Part shown: positions 53,114 through 63,068 of the stretch, in pieces
Numbering within the stretch: position 1 is the stretch's first letter
Layout: each line of letters starts with the position of its first letter
Assembly (NCBI GenBank): GCA_016932575.1
Contig: JAFGCO010000061.1
Span: 1-63,117, forward strand
Source of the DNA: a bacterium
Lineage (GTDB): Bacteria > Zhuqueibacterota > QNDG01 > JAFGCO01
Direction of reading: 5' to 3'
DNA: 63,117 nt
The notes under the pieces: generated by a model
Told to the model about the DNA's origin: nothing
The model's input: the letters and a program-made list of their open reading frames with translations, nothing else
The model's database searches: none
Position numbers and translations under genes: made by a program

Positions 53114-54790
53114 ATGCGAAGCGATATGATTAAAAAAGGTTTTGAACGTGCTCCGCATCGAAGTTTATTACGTGCATGCGGTATTAAAAAGGAAGATTTT
53201 GGCAAACCGTTTATTGGCGTTTGTAATTCATATGTGGATATCATTCCCGGTCATGTGCATTTGCAGGAATTCGGTCGACTGGTAAAAGAGGAAATCAGAA
53301 AAGCGGGCGGAGTGCCGTTTGAATTCAATACAATCGGGATCTGTGATGGCATAGCGATGGGACATATCGGTATGAAATATTCATTGGCCAGTCGTGAATT
53401 GATTGCCGATTCTTTGGAATCCATGGCAATTGCCCATCAATTTGATGGATTGGTATTAATTCCTAATTGTGATAAAATTGTGCCCGGAATGCTGATGGGT
53501 GCGCTTCGTGTCAATATACCGACGATTGTGGTCAGTGGCGGAGCCATGGCCGCAGGTAAAACAAAAGACGGTCGTATAACCGATCTGATTTCTGTTTTTG
53601 AAGGAGTGGGTGCATGTAAAGTCGGTAATATCAGTCTTGAGGAACTGAATGAATTGGAAGAAACAGGATGTCCGACCTGTGGATCCTGTTCCGGAATGTT
53701 TACAGCAAATTCCATGAATTGCCTTACAGAAGCGATTGGGTTGGGATTACCCGGGAACGGTACACATTTGGCGACTTCAAAAGAACGCAAAGCGCTCGTT
53801 CAAAAGGCCGGTAAACAGATTTTGGCACTCGTTGCTAAAGATATTAAACCGAGAGATATCGTAAATCAGGCATCACTGGACAATGCTTTTGCTGTGGATA
53901 TGGCCATGGGTGGATCCACCAATACAGTACTTCATCTCTTGGCTATTGCTCATGAGGCAGACGTGGAATATCCTATGGAACGTCTCCATGAAATCGCCTG
54001 CAATGTTCCTCAAATCTGTAAAGTATCGCCAGCATCTCACTGGCATATTGAAGATGTGGACGCTGCAGGAGGTATCCAGGCGATCATGAAAGAGATCAGC
54101 AAAATCAGGAATGTGCTCAATACAGAATTAATGACGGTGAATTTACAGACAGTGGGCGAGAACATTCAAGCTGCAGAAATAAAAAATCAGAACATCATCC
54201 GCAAATTGGATCAAGCTTACAGCAAAAGCGGAGGGCTTGCGATTCTGTTTGGTAATTTGGCCCCTCTCGGATCGGTTGTAAAAACAGGCGCAGTCGATCC
54301 CGGTATGATGGTTCATCAGGGGCCTGCTGTAATATTTAATTCACAGGAAGATGCCTGCAGCGGAATTTTAGACGGCAAGGTGAAATCCGGTGATGTGGTT
54401 GTTATTCGTTATGAAGGTCCGCAAGGGGGGCCTGGTATGCAGGAGATGCTGGCACCTACCGCAAATCTTATGGGAATGGGTCTCGGAGATAAAGTTGCAC
54501 TCATTACCGATGGACGTTTTTCCGGAGGAACACGGGGTGCCTGTATTGGTCATGTTTCTCCTGAAGCCGCGGCAGGCGGTCCTATTGGATTATTAAAAGA
54601 CGGTGATATGATATCGATTGACATTCCGAATCAAAAATTGAGTGTGGAATTGACAGATGATGAGTGGAAAATACGCAATTCAGAATGGAAGCCGCATGTA
54701 CCTAAAATAAATTATGGATGGTTACAAAGATATGCTAAAATGGTAACTTCTGCAAATACAGGCGCTGTATTATCGCCTAAACGACCATAA
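53114..54790 (+). CDS. ilvD: dihydroxy-acid dehydratase
   Basis: This 558-residue protein has the IlvD/Edd signatures: [51 protein letters not shown] (with Fe-S cluster cysteines), [27 protein letters not shown] and [20 protein letters not shown]. It removes water from dihydroxy-isovalerate and dihydroxy-methylvalerate, the third shared step to valine and isoleucine. It is the first gene of the operon; AAAGGA lies 6-7 nt before the ATG at 53114. Confidence 0.97.
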   Translation: MRSDMIKKGFERAPHRSLLRACGIKKEDFGKPFIGVCNSYVDIIPGHVHLQEFGRLVKEEIRKAGGVPFEFNTIGICDGIAMGHIGMKYSLASRELIADSLESMAIAHQFDGLVLIPNCDKIVPGMLMGALRVNIPTIVVSGGAMAAGKTKDGRITDLISVFEGVGACKVGNISLEELNELEETGCPTCGSCSGMFTANSMNCLTEAIGLGLPGNGTHLATSKERKALVQKAGKQILALVAKDIKPRDIVNQASLDNAFAVDMAMGGSTNTVLHLLAIAHEADVEYPMERLHEIACNVPQICKVSPASHWHIEDVDAAGGIQAIMKEISKIRNVLNTELMTVNLQTVGENIQAAEIKNQNIIRKLDQAYSKSGGLAILFGNLAPLGSVVKTGAVDPGMMVHQGPAVIFNSQEDACSGILDGKVKSGDVVVIRYEGPQGGPGMQEMLAPTANLMGMGLGDKVALITDGRFSGGTRGACIGHVSPEAAAGGPIGLLKDGDMISIDIPNQKLSVELTDDEWKIRNSEWKPHVPKINYGWLQRYAKMVTSANTGAVLSPKRP

Positions 54791-54830
54791 GCGAAATCGT
54801 CTCAATCAAATTAACATAGAGGACAGGACC

Positions 54831-56540
54831 ATGACAGAAAATAAAAAGAATCCGGGAAAAAGTATGACGGGATCAGAGATACTGGTTCAAACATTGGTTG
54901 ATCTGGGTGTGACAAAAGTATTTGGATATCCCGGTGGGAAAGTGATTGGTCTTTATGATGTTCTCGACCGGACACCGGGAATTCAGGGAATTCTATTTCG
55001 TCATGAGCAGGGAGCTACCCACGCCGCTGATGGATTCGCACGGGCAACAGGAATGCCTGGAATTGTGATTGTCACATCTGGTCCCGGAGCCACAAATACT
55101 GTTACCGGAATTGCCACTGCTTATATGGATTCAATTCCGATCATCGTATTCACGGGACAGGTTCCATCTGCTATGATTGGTAACGATGCTTTTCAGGAGG
55201 CGGATATTATTGGAATTACACGACCGGTTACAAAGCACAGCTATCTGGCTCAGGATCCCGGCCAGATTGGTCAGATTGTCCGGGAAGCTTACCATATTGC
55301 AATTACCGGTAGGCCAGGTCCTGTATTAATTGATCTTCCCAGTGATGTCCTTGCAGCAAGTGGAGAACATCATCCCAATGAACATGTTATGATCCGAGGA
55401 TATAATCCGACATACAAAGGGCATAGCCAGCAAATTAATAAAGCCGCTGATATGTTGAACACAGCCAGGCGTCCATTGATCTATGCAGGGGGTGGTGTCA
55501 ATATTGGCCTGGCATCTGAAGAAATAACCGAGATTGCAAACAGAGGGCAGATTCCTGTAACAACAACTTTATTGGGATTGGGTGCTTTTCCTGAGGATAA
55601 TCCGTTATCGGTGGGCATGGTTGGTATGCATGGGACTTGGTATGCCAATATGGCAATGATGGAATGCGACGTTTTGATGTGTGTCGGTGCACGTTTTGAT
55701 GATCGTGTCACAGGTCGTCTGAATCATTTTTCCCCGAATTCAAAAAAGATACATATTGATATTGATCCTTCCTGCATTGCAAAAAATGTGGCTGTTGATA
55801 TTCCGATTGTTGGGCATGTAAAAAAAGTATTGCCGGATATTGTAAAAAAGATAAAGCCTGCAAATACGAAAGAATGGCTTGAGCAAATCAACTGCTGGAA
55901 AAATGAGCATCCCTTAAAGTATTCGAAAAGAGGCGAGGAAATTCTGCCGGAATATGTTGTTGAAAAAGTTGCTGAAATGACCAATCATCAGGCGATCGTT
56001 GTAACAGATGTTGGTCAGAATCAGATGTGGGCCGCTCAGTATTATGGATTTAAACGCCCGAGACAGATTCTTTCATCAGGAGGATTGGGTACCATGGGAT
56101 ATGGACTTCCTGCTGCACTTGGAGCAGCGATTGGATGTCCTGATGAAACGGTTGTTTGCTTTACTGGGGATGGCGGTTTTCAAATGAATATTCAGGAATT
56201 AACAACTGCGGTTCAAAATAAAATTCCATTAAAAATAGTATTATTGAACAATGGCTATCTGGGAATGGTTCGACAATGGCAGGAACTGTTTTTCGAAAGG
56301 CGGTATGCCATGACTGTTTTATCTGATGGCAATCCAAATTTTATGAAGTTGGCTGAAGGATACGGCGCTGTCGGATTACAGGCACAAAAATTATCGGATG
56401 TGGAAGATGTGATTAAAGAAGGGCTTAAGATTAAAAGACTTCCTGTGGTGATGGAATTTATCATCTGTCCTGAGGAAAATGTTTTCCCCATGGTGCCCGC
56501 GGGTGCTTCTTTGGATGAAATGCTTGAAAACGGAAAATAA
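54831..56540 (+). CDS. ilvB: acetolactate synthase large subunit
   Basis: This 569-residue ThDP enzyme has SEILVQTLVDLGVTKVFGYPGGKVIGLYD at the N-terminus, the catalytic Glu in RHEQGATHAADGFARATG, the FAD-binding middle domain (GRPGPVLIDLPSDV, ARFDDRVTGRL) and the ThDP-binding motif GDGGFQMNIQELTTAVQNKIPLKIVLLNN. The C-terminal RQWQELFFERRY typical of acetolactate synthase is present, setting it apart from glyoxylate carboligase. It makes acetolactate and acetohydroxybutyrate. It works with the small subunit encoded next. Confidence 0.97.
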   Translation: MTENKKNPGKSMTGSEILVQTLVDLGVTKVFGYPGGKVIGLYDVLDRTPGIQGILFRHEQGATHAADGFARATGMPGIVIVTSGPGATNTVTGIATAYMDSIPIIVFTGQVPSAMIGNDAFQEADIIGITRPVTKHSYLAQDPGQIGQIVREAYHIAITGRPGPVLIDLPSDVLAASGEHHPNEHVMIRGYNPTYKGHSQQINKAADMLNTARRPLIYAGGGVNIGLASEEITEIANRGQIPVTTTLLGLGAFPEDNPLSVGMVGMHGTWYANMAMMECDVLMCVGARFDDRVTGRLNHFSPNSKKIHIDIDPSCIAKNVAVDIPIVGHVKKVLPDIVKKIKPANTKEWLEQINCWKNEHPLKYSKRGEEILPEYVVEKVAEMTNHQAIVVTDVGQNQMWAAQYYGFKRPRQILSSGGLGTMGYGLPAALGAAIGCPDETVVCFTGDGGFQMNIQELTTAVQNKIPLKIVLLNNGYLGMVRQWQELFFERRYAMTVLSDGNPNFMKLAEGYGAVGLQAQKLSDVEDVIKEGLKIKRLPVVMEFIICPEENVFPMVPAGASLDEMLENGK

Positions 56541-56563
56541 GGATTGGCAATAGGAGATTTGTA

Positions 56564-57046
56564 ATGAGACATATACTTTCAGTAATTTTCGAAAATAAGT
56601 TCAATGCAATTCCGCGTATTTCCGGTCTGTTTAGCGGCCGTGGCTATAACATGAACAGTATGAGTTTCGGCGAAGGAGAAGATCCCGAAACAACGCGTGC
56701 AACAATCACCAGTGAAGGTGATGATCAGATTATCGAACAAATCGCAAAGCAGCTGAATAAGCTGGTCGATGTTATTAAGGTGGTTGAGCTTACCTATGAG
56801 CCCTTTGTTGAACGTGAACTGGCTCTGGTAAAGGTTCAGTCGTCCGCGTCGACCCGTGCAGAAATTATGCAGGTCGCTGATATTTTCAGAGCGAAGATTA
56901 TTGACTTGAGTCATAAGACAATTACGATTGAAGTGACCGGAAAGGAAGACAAAGTCAACGCTATTATTGAGATGCTCCAACAGTTCGGTATTCGGGAAAT
57001 TGCACGAACGGGAATTGTCGCCTTGAAGCGTGAATTTCAGAAATAA
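56564..57046 (+). CDS. ilvN: acetolactate synthase small subunit
   Basis: This 160-residue protein has an N-terminal ACT domain (HILSVIFENKFNAIPRISGLFSGRGYNMNSMSFGEGEDPETTRATI) and the C-terminal ALS_ss_C domain (RELALVKVQ, EIMQVADIFRAKIIDLSHKTITIEVTGKEDKVNAI). It is the IlvH/IlvN type of about 160 residues. The valine-binding glycine-rich loop GRGYNMNSM is present, so valine feedback is likely. A 23-nt gap separates it from ilvB. Confidence 0.96.
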   Translation: MRHILSVIFENKFNAIPRISGLFSGRGYNMNSMSFGEGEDPETTRATITSEGDDQIIEQIAKQLNKLVDVIKVVELTYEPFVERELALVKVQSSASTRAEIMQVADIFRAKIIDLSHKTITIEVTGKEDKVNAIIEMLQQFGIREIARTGIVALKREFQK

Positions 57047-57064
57047 TAAATAATTAAAAAATAA

Positions 57065-57078
57065 AAGGCTAAAGCCTT
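57065..57078. promoter_or_regulatory. short hairpin between ilvN and ilvC
   Basis: AAGGCT-AA-AGCCTT is a 6-bp perfect stem (effective loop TAAA), followed by AACTCC rather than a T-tract. It may be an RNA processing or stability element. Confidence 0.35.
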
Positions 57079-57126
57079 AACTCCAATAAAAAAATAAATA
57101 ACCATACTGTTTGAAAGGAAATAAAA

Positions 57127-58116
57127 ATGAAAATGTATTATGATTCAGATGCTGAGATAAGTCAATTATCCGGTAAAACAGTGGCCATCGTGGGATATGG
57201 AAGCCAGGGGCACGCGCAGGCACAAAATCTTCGGGACAGCGGTGTCAATGTCATTGTTGCTGAAATGCCTGATACATCCAACTGGAAACTTGCTGTTTCT
57301 CATGGATTTACACCGATTTCAGCTGAGGAAGCTGCTGAGAAAGCGGATATCGTTCAAATTTTAATCCCGGATGAATTGCAGGGCAAGGTATACGCTCAGT
57401 CTATTGAAAAACATATGAGTACGGGCAAAGCACTGGTTTTTTCGCATGGATTTAATATTCATTACAAACGGATTCAGCCGAATTCTGAGATTGATGTTTA
57501 TATGGTAGCGCCGAAAGGGCCCGGACATCTTGTGAGACGGACATATGCAGAAGGTGCAGGTGTACCGGCATTGATTGCTATATATCAGGATGCAACAGGA
57601 AAAGCCAAAGATTTGGCCCTGGCGCATGCATGCGGTATTGGTGCAGGACGTGCCGGTATTATTGAAACAACCTTTAAGGAAGAAACTGAAACTGATCTTT
57701 TCGGAGAGCAGGTCGTGCTTTGTGGGGGGGTTACAGAATTGGTAAAGGGTGGATTTGAGACCCTGGTGAATGCCGGATATCAGCCGGAAATCGCTTATTT
57801 CGAATGTCTGCATGAGTTAAAGCTTATTGTGGATCTTTTTTATGAAGGTGGTATTGCAGGCATGTATTATTCTGTAAGCGACACAGCAGAATATGGGGGG
57901 ATGACCCGGGGCCCAAGAGTCATTGATGCTGATACAAAAAAACGTATGGAAAAAATTCTTCAAGAAGTTCAGGATGGATCATTTGCAGAAGAATGGATAA
58001 GTGAAAATGAATCCGGGCGTCCAAATATGAAAAAGCTGCGCGATGAGCATCGGGCATTAAAAATTGAAGAGGTAGGTAAAAAATTACGGGAAATGATGTC
58101 ATGGATTAAAAAATAA
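57127..58116 (+). CDS. ilvC: ketol-acid reductoisomerase (class I)
   Basis: This 329-residue enzyme has the Rossmann glycine motif [45 protein letters not shown], and the C-terminal knotted domain ([39 protein letters not shown]). It isomerises and reduces acetolactate and acetohydroxybutyrate. The loop after the second strand reads [12 protein letters not shown] (residues 42-53). Against the common GLRxGSxSW, the phosphate-binding Arg and last Ser are replaced by Met47 and Asn52, and acidic Glu46 and Asp49 appear, which suggests NADH use. The catalytic residues are intact. Confidence 0.96.
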   Translation: MKMYYDSDAEISQLSGKTVAIVGYGSQGHAQAQNLRDSGVNVIVAEMPDTSNWKLAVSHGFTPISAEEAAEKADIVQILIPDELQGKVYAQSIEKHMSTGKALVFSHGFNIHYKRIQPNSEIDVYMVAPKGPGHLVRRTYAEGAGVPALIAIYQDATGKAKDLALAHACGIGAGRAGIIETTFKEETETDLFGEQVVLCGGVTELVKGGFETLVNAGYQPEIAYFECLHELKLIVDLFYEGGIAGMYYSVSDTAEYGGMTRGPRVIDADTKKRMEKILQEVQDGSFAEEWISENESGRPNMKKLRDEHRALKIEEVGKKLREMMSWIKK

Positions 58117-58200
58117 TTAGAGCAGCATTTAAAAATAAGACTTGCACTGACTGAGTGAATATAGTAAAAATAAAAGTTGTCTTTGTGAATGGAGGCAATG

Positions 58201-59745
58201 ATGGATAATCGGGTAATCATATTCGATACAACACTCCGGGATGGTGAGCAGGCACCCGGATGCAGCATGACCATGGAACAGAAATTACGCATGGCCAGGC
58301 AGCTTGAAAAACTTGGTGTGGATGTGATTGAAGCCGGCTTTGCCATCGCCTCCGAAGGTGATTTCGAAGCTGTAAAACGCGTTTCAATGGAAATAAAAGA
58401 CTGCACAATTTGCAGCCTGGCTCGTACAAAAAAAACGGATATCGACAGGGCATGGCAAGCATTACAATATGCAGAAGATCCATTGATTCATACATTTATT
58501 GCCACTTCAGATATTCATATCCTGCATAAACTGCATATGAATCGCGACCAGGTCTTAAAGACAGCAGTCGAACATGTCAAATACGCAAAGCAATATTCTG
58601 AAAAGGTCGAGTTTTCTGCTGAAGATGCAGGACGGAGCGATGTTGACTTCCTTTGTAACATTTTTGAAGCAGTCATTGATGCAGGTGCCACAGTCATCAA
58701 TGTGCCGGATACAGTGGGGTATGTCATACCTGATGAATTTGGTAATCTAATTAAAACCATCCGCGAGAAGGTTCCGAATATTCATAAAGCGATTCTTAGT
58801 GTGCATTGTCATAATGATCTGGGGCTGGCTGTCGCAAATTCAATTGCGGCCGTTGCCAATGGAGCTCGTCAGGTTGAAACGACCATCAATGGTATTGGAG
58901 AACGGGCCGGAAATGCATCTATGGAAGAATTTGTTATGGCATTAAATACACGAAAGAATTTATTGGATTTAGAAACAGGTGTTGTGACGACAGAGATTTA
59001 TCGATCGAGCCAGCTGCTGACCAGTCTGACAGGGATGACAGTACAGCGAAACAAGGCCATTGTAGGAGCCAATGCCTTTGCTCATGAAGCCGGCATCCAT
59101 CAGGATGGTATGCTCAAGAATAAACAAACGTATGAAATTATGACACCTGAATCCGTAGGCATTCACAAAAGTGCTCTTGTCCTTGGAAAACATTCAGGAC
59201 GGCATGCTCTCGGAGAAAGATACAAAGAGCTTGGGTATGAATTGAGTAAAGATGATTTGGAAGTCGCGTACAAATCGTTTATCAGACTGGCAGATAAAAA
59301 GAAGGATATTTATGATGCGGATTTAATTGCGATTATTCAGGATGAAATCTCAGAAATTCCTGAAATTTATGAATTTGAGTCACTACAGGTAGTCAGCGGT
59401 ACAGAAATCACTCCGACAGCAACGATAAAATTAAAAAGGGGAGATCAATCTTTGATGGACTCTTCCATAGGAGATGGCCCTGTCGATGCTGCCTGCAGAG
59501 CGATTGACCGTATTACCGGAATTCAGTGCAAATTAATTAACTATTCTATCCATGCGGTGACAAAAGGCAAGGATGCACTCGGAGAAGTTCTGATCCAGGT
59601 TGAGTATAACGATCGGTCCTACGCAGGACGGGGCGCAAGCACGGATATTATCGAGGCCAGCGCTAAAGCTTATATTAATGCCATTAACCGAGTGGTTCAT
59701 ACAAGTGAATCCGATTCGGGTGATGATACTATCGATCAGATATGA
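58201..59745 (+). CDS. leuA: 2-isopropylmalate synthase
   Basis: The ATG at 58201 follows GGAGG by 5 nt and gives 514 residues starting MDNRVIIFDTTLRDGEQAPG (metal-binding, catalytic). The barrel continues with FSAEDAGRSDVDFL and SVHCHNDLGLAVANSIAAVANGA (metal-binding His-x-His), and GERAGNASMEE. The linker contains HEAGIHQDGMLK, and the C-terminal LeuA dimer domain (from about residue 390) carries the leucine feedback site. It condenses acetyl-CoA with 2-oxoisovalerate. It begins the leu half of the operon. Confidence 0.96.
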   Translation: MDNRVIIFDTTLRDGEQAPGCSMTMEQKLRMARQLEKLGVDVIEAGFAIASEGDFEAVKRVSMEIKDCTICSLARTKKTDIDRAWQALQYAEDPLIHTFIATSDIHILHKLHMNRDQVLKTAVEHVKYAKQYSEKVEFSAEDAGRSDVDFLCNIFEAVIDAGATVINVPDTVGYVIPDEFGNLIKTIREKVPNIHKAILSVHCHNDLGLAVANSIAAVANGARQVETTINGIGERAGNASMEEFVMALNTRKNLLDLETGVVTTEIYRSSQLLTSLTGMTVQRNKAIVGANAFAHEAGIHQDGMLKNKQTYEIMTPESVGIHKSALVLGKHSGRHALGERYKELGYELSKDDLEVAYKSFIRLADKKKDIYDADLIAIIQDEISEIPEIYEFESLQVVSGTEITPTATIKLKRGDQSLMDSSIGDGPVDAACRAIDRITGIQCKLINYSIHAVTKGKDALGEVLIQVEYNDRSYAGRGASTDIIEASAKAYINAINRVVHTSESDSGDDTIDQI

Positions 59746-59755
59746 GCCTGTCCAT

Positions 59756-59869
59756 ATGGAACATGTTAAATCGCATTTTGCAATGCTGATTTATTTGATG
59801 TTATATGGAAATATTATAATTATGCCGTTTATTGCGGCTGTAAGGATTAAAATAACAGGAATTGTGTAA
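59756..59869 (+). CDS. possible small hydrophobic ORF between leuA and leuC
   Basis: A 37-codon frame starts at ATG 59756, is rich in Ile, Leu, Met and Val (AMLIYLMLYGNIIIMPFIAA), and ends in TAATG, so its stop overlaps the leuC start. No convincing ribosome binding site precedes it. It may be chance sequence in the 123-nt gap, a single-helix peptide, or a coupling leader. Confidence is low. Confidence 0.25.
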   Translation: MEHVKSHFAMLIYLMLYGNIIIMPFIAAVRIKITGIV

Positions 59870-61164
59870 TGACAATTACAGAAAAAATATTAGCAAAACA
59901 CGCAAATACATCTCATGTGAATCCAGGTGAAAATATCTGGATTGATGTGGATGTATTAATGACTCACGATGTATGCGGACCTCCCACCATTGGCATCTTC
60001 AAAAAACAATTCGGAGAAAATGCAAAAGTATGGGATTCTCAAAAAATTGTTATTATTCCGGATCATTATATTTTTACAAAAGACAAGCATGCGCATCGTA
60101 ATGTTCAGATACTTAGAGAATTTGTCCAGGAACAGGGACTGCCGTATTTTTATAATCCGGGAACAGAACAATATAAGGGTGTTTGTCATGTTGCTTTGGC
60201 AGAAGAAGGATTTAATCTACCGGGTTCTGTGCTATTTGGTACAGACTCGCATACATGCACAGCAGGTGCATTCGGCATGTTCGGTACAGGTATTGGAAAT
60301 ACGGATGCGGCATTTGTTATGGGTACAGGAAAGTTATGGATTAAAGTACCTGAAACAATGAAATTTATTATTGAAGGGGAGCTTCCGCCTTATCTCATGG
60401 CTAAAGATATTATACTGAAAATCATTAATGATATCGGTGTGGACGGGGCAACTTACAAAGCCATGGAATTTGACGGAGAAGGTATTTTTTCTCTTAATAT
60501 GGAAGAACGAATGACGCTGTGCAATATGGTCATCGAAGCTGGAGGAAAGAATGGTATCATTCAGGCAGACGAAAAAACGATTAAATATGTCAAGGCGCGT
60601 ACAGATCGTGAGTTTGAAATTTATCAAAACGATTCAGATGCCACGTTTGAGAGTATCCATATTTTTCAGGCTCATAAAATTGAGCCTATGGTGGCAAAAC
60701 CTTACCTGCCCAGTAATGGTGTTCCGGCAAAAACGCTGAAGGATATTCAATTGGATCAATGTTATATCGGATCATGTACCGGTGGTAAAATTACCGATTT
60801 TATTGCGGCAGCGAGAATATTAAATAATCAGCAGGTTAAAGTAAAAACAATTGTTGTCCCGGCTACAAGAGAAGTGGATGCAAAATTTGATTCGGAAACC
60901 ATTCATGGAAAAACTCTGAGAAAAATTTTTACGGATGCAGGTGTCGAGTTGGGACCTCCTTCATGTGCAGCTTGCCTCGGAGGTCCTCCGGATACCTTTG
61001 GCCGTTTAAATTCGGATGAAATTTGCATTAGCACCACCAATCGGAATTTTCACGGTCGCATGGGATCCAAAAAATCCCAAACATATTTGGCATCGCCATA
61101 TACAGTGGCTGCGTCAGCAATTACCGGTAATATCACAGATCCAAGAGAATATTTAGAAAAATAA
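59869..61164 (+). CDS. leuC: 3-isopropylmalate dehydratase large subunit
   Basis: This 431-residue aconitase-superfamily subunit has DVDVLMTHDVCGPP, the substrate/cluster segments LFGTDSHTCTAGAFGMFGTGIGNTD, CYIGSCTGGKITDF and PPSCAACLGG (Fe-S cysteines), and the closing STTNRNFHGRMGS. The length and the C-x2-C arrangement match the shorter LeuC type common in archaea and many bacteria, rather than the 466-residue E. coli type. It isomerises isopropylmalate with the LeuD subunit. AGGA lies 8 nt before its start. Confidence 0.95.
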   Translation: MTITEKILAKHANTSHVNPGENIWIDVDVLMTHDVCGPPTIGIFKKQFGENAKVWDSQKIVIIPDHYIFTKDKHAHRNVQILREFVQEQGLPYFYNPGTEQYKGVCHVALAEEGFNLPGSVLFGTDSHTCTAGAFGMFGTGIGNTDAAFVMGTGKLWIKVPETMKFIIEGELPPYLMAKDIILKIINDIGVDGATYKAMEFDGEGIFSLNMEERMTLCNMVIEAGGKNGIIQADEKTIKYVKARTDREFEIYQNDSDATFESIHIFQAHKIEPMVAKPYLPSNGVPAKTLKDIQLDQCYIGSCTGGKITDFIAAARILNNQQVKVKTIVVPATREVDAKFDSETIHGKTLRKIFTDAGVELGPPSCAACLGGPPDTFGRLNSDEICISTTNRNFHGRMGSKKSQTYLASPYTVAASAITGNITDPREYLEK

Positions 61165-61212
61165 TAAAATAAGATCTGCTAATGGATTCAGGAAAGAAGA
61201 AGGTAACGCAAA

Positions 61213-61776
61213 ATGAACAACATGATCAGTGGAAAAGCATATGTATTAGGAAATGACGTCGATACAGACCAGATCATTCCGGCAGAACATCTGGTTTATA
61301 ATATGGATGAACCTGAAGAACGCCGGTTATATGGTATGTACGCTCTCTCGGGTGTGCCGCCGCAGAAATCCGGGCTTCCTAAAGGAAACATACCATTTGT
61401 TCCGAAAAATTCTGATAAATCGATATATAAGATTATTATCGCGGGCAAGAATTTCGGATGCGGTTCGTCAAGAGAACATGCCCCCGCTGCTTTGAGTATT
61501 GCTGGGGTTCAAGCAGTTGTTGCATTGTCATACGCCAGGATTTTCTATCGAAATACTGTGGACGGCGGATTTCTGATCCCCTTTGAGAGTAAAGATAGCT
61601 TGTTTAATAAAATCCGAACAGGTGATGAAATTACCATTCGTCAGGATATGTACATATTGAAAAACATTACAACAGAGAAATCATACAATCTGAAATCTCT
61701 GGGAGAAGTTGCTGGAATTGTTGAAACGGGAGGACTTTTTCTTTACGCAAAACGAAAGAACCTGATATCAAAATAG
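61213..61776 (+). CDS. leuD: 3-isopropylmalate dehydratase small subunit
   Basis: This 187-residue swivel-domain protein has GKAYVLGNDVDTDQIIPAEHL, the substrate loop GKNFGCGSSREHAPAALSIAGVQAVVALSYARIFYRNTVDGGFLIPFE and the short type C-terminus. GSSREHA is the conserved substrate-binding segment. It pairs with the LeuC encoded 48 nt upstream. GAAGAAGGTAA precedes the ATG. Confidence 0.95.
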   Translation: MNNMISGKAYVLGNDVDTDQIIPAEHLVYNMDEPEERRLYGMYALSGVPPQKSGLPKGNIPFVPKNSDKSIYKIIIAGKNFGCGSSREHAPAALSIAGVQAVVALSYARIFYRNTVDGGFLIPFESKDSLFNKIRTGDEITIRQDMYILKNITTEKSYNLKSLGEVAGIVETGGLFLYAKRKNLISK

Positions 61777-61788
61777 AAAGGAAATATT

Positions 61789-62874
61789 GTGTCAGAAACT
61801 ACCTATAAAATTGCTGTTATTCCGGGAGATGGCACAGGACCGGAAGTTGTCAGAGAGGGTCTGAAAGTACTTCAAGCTGCTGCAGAAAAATTTAATTTTA
61901 CACTGGATACCCGGGAATATGATTTTGGCGGAGACAGGTACTTACGTACAGGCGAAGTACTTCCCGAAACAGCTGCTGATGAGATGCGTCAATTTGATTC
62001 TATTTTTCTTGGCGCTATTGGTCATCCGGATGTGAAGCCGGGTATCCTTGAAAAAGGTATTTTACTGAAATTGCGATTTGATCTGGATCAATATATCAAC
62101 CTTCGTCCTGTTAAATTATATCCGGGTGTGGATACACCGTTAAAAGACAAAGGGCCTCAGGATATAGACTATATAGTGGTCCGTGAAAATACAGGCGGTC
62201 TTTACACCGGAATTGGCGGTTTTACAATGAAACATACGGAACATGAAGTGGCCGTTCAGAGCATGGTATATAACCGACATCAGGTTGAACGTTGTTTACG
62301 TTATGCATTTGACTATGCACGAAAACACGGTAAAAAAGCCAGGGGAAAAGGGGAATATAATACATTGGGACTGGTTGGAAAAACCAATGTGCTGACATAT
62401 GTTTATGATCTATGGGAACGTGCTTTTCATGAAATCGGTGATTCTGACTATCCGGATATACAGAGAGAATATTATCATGTTGATGCAACATGCATGTGGA
62501 TGGTGAAAAGTCCTGAGTGGTTTGATGTGCTGGTCACCGGTAATATGTTTGGTGATATAATTACGGATCTGGGTGCGATAACACAGGGTGGCATGGGGAT
62601 AGCGGCCGGGGGCAATATTAATCCGGAAGGCGTCAGCATGTTCGAGCCCATTGGCGGTTCTGCTCCAAAATATACAGGAAAGAATATTATCAATCCTCTT
62701 GCTTCAATTTGCTGCGGCGCGATGATGCTCGAACATCTTGGCGAGACTGCGGCGGCTGAAGCCATTGAAAAAGCCGTCATGGAGGTGACAGGCAGTAAAC
62801 TGAAAAGCATGAGCGCCGGAAAGATGGGGTATTCTACATCTGAAGTGGGAGATCTGGTGGCTGAAGGGATCTGA
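61789..62874 (+). CDS. leuB: 3-isopropylmalate dehydrogenase
   Basis: This 361-residue beta-decarboxylating dehydrogenase has VIPGDGTGPEVVREGLKVL, LRFDLDQYINLRPVKLYPGV (substrate Arg residues), VVRENTGGLYTGIGG, GLVGKTNVLTYV, the metal-binding Asp in VTGNMFGDIITDLGA and NINPEGVSMFEPIGGSAPKYTGKNI. The LRFxLDxYxNLRPVKLY form fits LeuB of the actinobacterial/archaeal-like subgroup; tartrate or D-malate dehydrogenase is the main alternative, but operon context settles it as LeuB. The GTG start has AAAGGAAA upstream. It is the last gene before the terminator. Confidence 0.94.
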   Translation: MSETTYKIAVIPGDGTGPEVVREGLKVLQAAAEKFNFTLDTREYDFGGDRYLRTGEVLPETAADEMRQFDSIFLGAIGHPDVKPGILEKGILLKLRFDLDQYINLRPVKLYPGVDTPLKDKGPQDIDYIVVRENTGGLYTGIGGFTMKHTEHEVAVQSMVYNRHQVERCLRYAFDYARKHGKKARGKGEYNTLGLVGKTNVLTYVYDLWERAFHEIGDSDYPDIQREYYHVDATCMWMVKSPEWFDVLVTGNMFGDIITDLGAITQGGMGIAAGGNINPEGVSMFEPIGGSAPKYTGKNIINPLASICCGAMMLEHLGETAAAEAIEKAVMEVTGSKLKSMSAGKMGYSTSEVGDLVAEGI

Positions 62875-62902
62875 ATATCCGGTAATAGATTTTTATTTGT
62901 GT

Positions 62903-62929
62903 GACCGCTCCAAATGGGCGGTCTTTTTT
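62903..62929 (+). terminator. intrinsic terminator of the ilv-leu operon
   Basis: GACCGCTC-CAAAT-GGGCGGTC is an 8-bp stem (one G-T pair) with a 5-nt loop, immediately followed by TTTTTT (62924-62929) and further T-rich sequence. It lies 29 nt after the leuB stop and is a textbook rho-independent terminator. Confidence 0.93.
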
Positions 62930-63006
62930 ATTTGTTTTTTTATACTGATTTCTGTAAAATGAATCATTCTTACAGAACTTTGGCAAATTTTGAGTTTGAG
63001 CAATGT

Positions 63007-63068
63007 TTTCAGAAGGTAACCTTTTCAGATAAGCACACTCCATTAAATAAAAAGGTTACCTTCTGAAA
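63007..63068. repeat. 19-bp perfect inverted repeat beyond the leuB terminator
   Basis: TTTCAGAAGGTAACCTTTT (63007-63025) and its exact complement (63050-63068) are separated by 24 nt. Each arm contains AAGGTWACCTT, itself nearly symmetric, so the element could be either one long hairpin or two operator boxes. It is 78 nt past the operon terminator, near the right edge of the window, and the sequence beyond is not visible. Confidence 0.7.

Noticed and set aside
53076-53129. A 17-codon frame starting ATGAGGGATGC that overlaps the ilvD start.
   Set aside because: The ribosome binding site GTAGGAG is too far away (about 10 nt). The peptide has no bias, and ilvD has its own good site. Chance is more likely.
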